Positions 62,141 to 64,000 of a DNA stretch of 64,000 nucleotides are shown piece after piece. The notes below the pieces were generated by a model that worked only from the letters and a program-made list of their open reading frames with translations, was not told the origin of the DNA and searched no databases. How positions within the stretch are numbered: the stretch's first letter is position 1; each line of letters begins with the position of its first letter. The position numbers were made by a program, and so were the translations under genes. The stretch is from Tragulus kanchil. Its lineage: Eukaryota; Chordata; Mammalia; Artiodactyla; Tragulidae. Location of the stretch: assembly GCA_022376925.1 (NCBI GenBank), contig JAIOJX010000025.1, positions 96,995,608-97,059,607 on the forward strand, written 5' to 3'.

Positions 62141-62984
62141 AGTGTTGTCCTGCCCTACTCAAAGCAGAATAGGTTGGAGCTGGGGAAGGAGGAGATTTCT
62201 TAGAGGAGATTGCATTTGACTTAGCCTGAAGGGCCTAGAATCCTTGCAATTTCTGCTGTTCAGTATTATTCCTCCAATAACATCTGTAGAAGTTTGTTCT
62301 GGCTGGAAATTTGCCTTTTTTTTCTTTTTTTATCTGTACACATTCATGCTTATATCTAGCAAATTTAGAGTGGTCTCTTTCTCTCTGTTCAATGCTTTCC
62401 TTCCCTCCTCAGGTATCTTTTCAAGGTAACAGCTCAAAATATTTTTTGAGTATAAAAGTTTTGTATCCAAATGTGCCATGAGTTAGTCTATTTTCTCCTG
62501 TGAGAGCATGTTTTTCCATTATACTTAACAAGTAACTCATGGCCATGGTCATGGTTCTATTCAGCCCTCAGTTTCCATGGTGGTGCCCAGTGATGATTGG
62601 AGAACTAAGCTAGATCCTATGTTCCTGTATCCTGTTACAGGTGGAACACACACTCTCCAGTGCATATGAACTCCTGAGACTTTCTTCCTGTTTTGGATTC
62701 CCAAACACAAACCTAAACATGGGCTCCTGCTTACTTCTGTGTGTTTCTATTCTCTTTTAGGGTTTGAAATAGATGCTTATCATCACAACCTTATTTTCTT
62801 TTTAACATCTCTTAAAATTTTTTATATGTTTGCAATGGAGGAGGCATGTGAAACCAAATTTCTCTGTAAACACATTCTGCCATCTTGGCTGAAATTCACA
62901 AAATTGTTATTTGCATTGTGCAATATTTCTCAGACTTAATCTCAGTTAATTATGAAAACCTGATGGATTATACTGTTTTTTGAC
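62141..62984. other. No recognised element
   Basis: Single-copy DNA. Short plus frames of 61 to 66 codons have no motifs. Confidence 0.5.
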
Positions 62985-63060
62985 TTACAGATGGAGAAAC
63001 AAACTCAGACATTTTATGATTAAGTCTGCAGAGTGATATGACTTGGGTTTGAATATGTAT
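62985..63060 (-). mobile_element. MIR SINE fragment
   Basis: 'ttacagatggagaaacaaac' and 'gatatgacttgggtttgaat' match reverse MIR. Confidence 0.6.
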
Positions 63061-63107
63061 TTGCTTACAATTACCTTTAAATTAGAGGAGTCAGTTTTTT
63101 AAGAAAC

Positions 63108-63362
63108 CTCCTTACTTTTCTACAAAGTGGCTGTACCAATTTACACTCGCATCAACAGTGTAGTAGGGTTCTCTTCTCTCTACACACTATATCATTTCTT
63201 GTTTGTACATTATTTGATGATACCCGTTTTGACTGGTTTGAAGTGATACATCATTGTAGATTTGATTTACATTTCTCTAATAATCAGCGAAGTTGAGCTT
63301 CGTTTCATGTGCCTCTTGGCTACCTCTATATCTTCTTTGGAGAAATGTCTTTATAAGTTTTC
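63108..63362 (-). mobile_element. L1 LINE, inverted 5' segment
   Basis: Reverse L1 text from the ORF2 end: 'acaaagtggctgtaccaatt', 'ttacatttctctaataatca', 'tatatcttctttggagaaat'. Abuts a plus-strand L1 3' segment at about 63362, consistent with a single 5'-inverted insertion. Confidence 0.78.
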
Positions 63363-63778
63363 TGAATGGAACAACACGGATGGACCTGAGAAATGTTGTA
63401 CTGAGAAATATGTCGTATTACATCCCTTCTATGTGGTATCCAAAAAGAAATGATGCAAATGAACTTACAAAACAGAAACAGTCTCATAGACTTAGAAAAT
63501 AAACTTATGTTTACTGGGAATCAGGATGAGGGGAAGTGATAATTAGAGAGTTTGGAATGGACATGTACAGACTGTTATATTTGAAATAGGTAACCAAAAA
63601 AGACCTAATGTGTAGCACATGGTAGTCTGCTCAATGTTATGTGGCAGCATGAATGGGAGGAGAGTTTGGAGGAGAATGGATACTTGTGTATGTATGGCTG
63701 AGACCCTTGATTGTTGACCTGAAACTATCACAACATTTTTAATTTGCTATACCCCAATACAAAATTAAAAGTTAAAAA
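63363..63778 (+). mobile_element. L1 LINE 3' end (ruminant type)
   Basis: 'acggatggacctgagaaatg', 'acaaaacagaaacagtctca', 'gaatggatacttgtgtatgt' and 'ttgctataccccaatacaaa' followed by an A-rich tail. Matches the bovine-type L1 3' end. Confidence 0.88.
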
Positions 63779-63788
63779 AAATAAACAA

Positions 63789-64000
63789 GGCTTCCCTGGT
63801 GGTCCAGTGGGTAGAGAGTTCTTGCAGTGAAAGGGGCACTGGTTTGATCCCTGGACTGGGAGAATCCCACGTGCCATGGAGCAGCTGGGTCAGTGTGTCC
63901 AATTGCGGGCCAACACTTTGGAGAGCATGCGCCCAGGGTGGGTGCTCTGTGCCGAGAGAGGCCACTGCAATGGGAGGCCCACACAGTCCAAAGAATAAAG
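63789..64000 (+). mobile_element. CHR-2-type SINE, cut by window end
   Basis: Head 'ggcttccctggtggtccag', 'tggtttgatccctggactgg', 'gtgtccaattgcgggccaac', 'gagaggccactgcaatggg'. Inserted directly into the A-rich tail of the preceding L1. The tail lies beyond the window. Confidence 0.92.

Overview
The window is ruminant nuclear DNA (Pecora: the cattle, sheep, goat and deer group). This rests on lineage-restricted mobile elements seen directly: several Bov-tA SINEs (tRNA head plus Bov-A body), BovB (RTE) LINE 3' fragments, CHR-1/CHR-2 tRNA-derived SINEs and bovine-type L1 3' ends, over an older layer of MIR, L2, L1M and hAT-Charlie remnants. The species cannot be fixed by reading alone. The sequence is AT-rich. 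I found no supportable protein-coding exon, rRNA, tRNA gene, CpG island or CRISPR array. Every open frame is short and is either inside a repeat or uninterpretable, so the window is best called intergenic or deep intronic.

The dominant structure is not a gene. From about 0.8 kb to 59.6 kb there are twenty head-to-tail direct doublets. In each, a stretch of otherwise ordinary, mutually unrelated DNA of 1.05 to 1.16 kb is followed at once by a nearly identical second copy. Four pairs of neighbouring doublets overlap, so short stretches occur three times. The copies differ mainly by single-base homopolymer changes, short-tandem-repeat lengths and a few substitutions, and the differences crowd at the joins. 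Several joins hold 6 to about 100 bases of garbled text resembling the neighbouring sequence. Unrelated content, uniform size, exactly two copies and damaged edges fit fragments of about 1.8 to 5 kb that overlap by about 1.1 kb and were strung together without merging. Real tandem duplication is much less likely. Removing one copy of each leaves about 41.5 kb of underlying sequence. The last 4.4 kb shows no doublet.

Layout, counting each doublet once: 0.7-3 kb hAT-Charlie fragment; 3.2 kb Bov-tA; 3.6 kb MIR; 7.4-7.9 kb BovB (minus); 8.2 kb CHR-2 (minus); 11.3-12.4 kb CHR-1 and L1 (both minus); 15.1-15.7 kb MIR split by a Bov-tA; 15.9 kb CHR-2; 16.1-22.3 kb no recognised element; 22.4 kb L2; 26.0-27.0 kb Bov-tA and L1 3' region; 28.6-29.9 kb two MIRs; 35.9-36.9 kb Bov-tA and CHR-2; 37.7-40 kb L1 ORF2 fragment and an ancient LTR; 40.1-42.7 kb Bov-tA, TA/CA microsatellite and an L1 3' half; 44.8 kb L1 3' end; 48.1-48.6 kb CHR-2 nested in Bov-tA; 49.2 kb second hAT-Charlie copy; 51.3-52.8 kb L1M, Bov-tA and internally deleted L1; 55.7-56.1 kb TC/AC microsatellite and Bov-tA; 58.2-59.7 kb MIR and Bov-tA; 60.2-62.1 kb MIR, ATT microsatellite, CHR, BovB, MIR; 63.1-64.0 kb 5'-inverted L1 followed by a CHR-2 cut by the window edge.

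There are no genes working together here. Anyone using the window should collapse the doublets before drawing conclusions about copy number, ORF conservation or repeat density.
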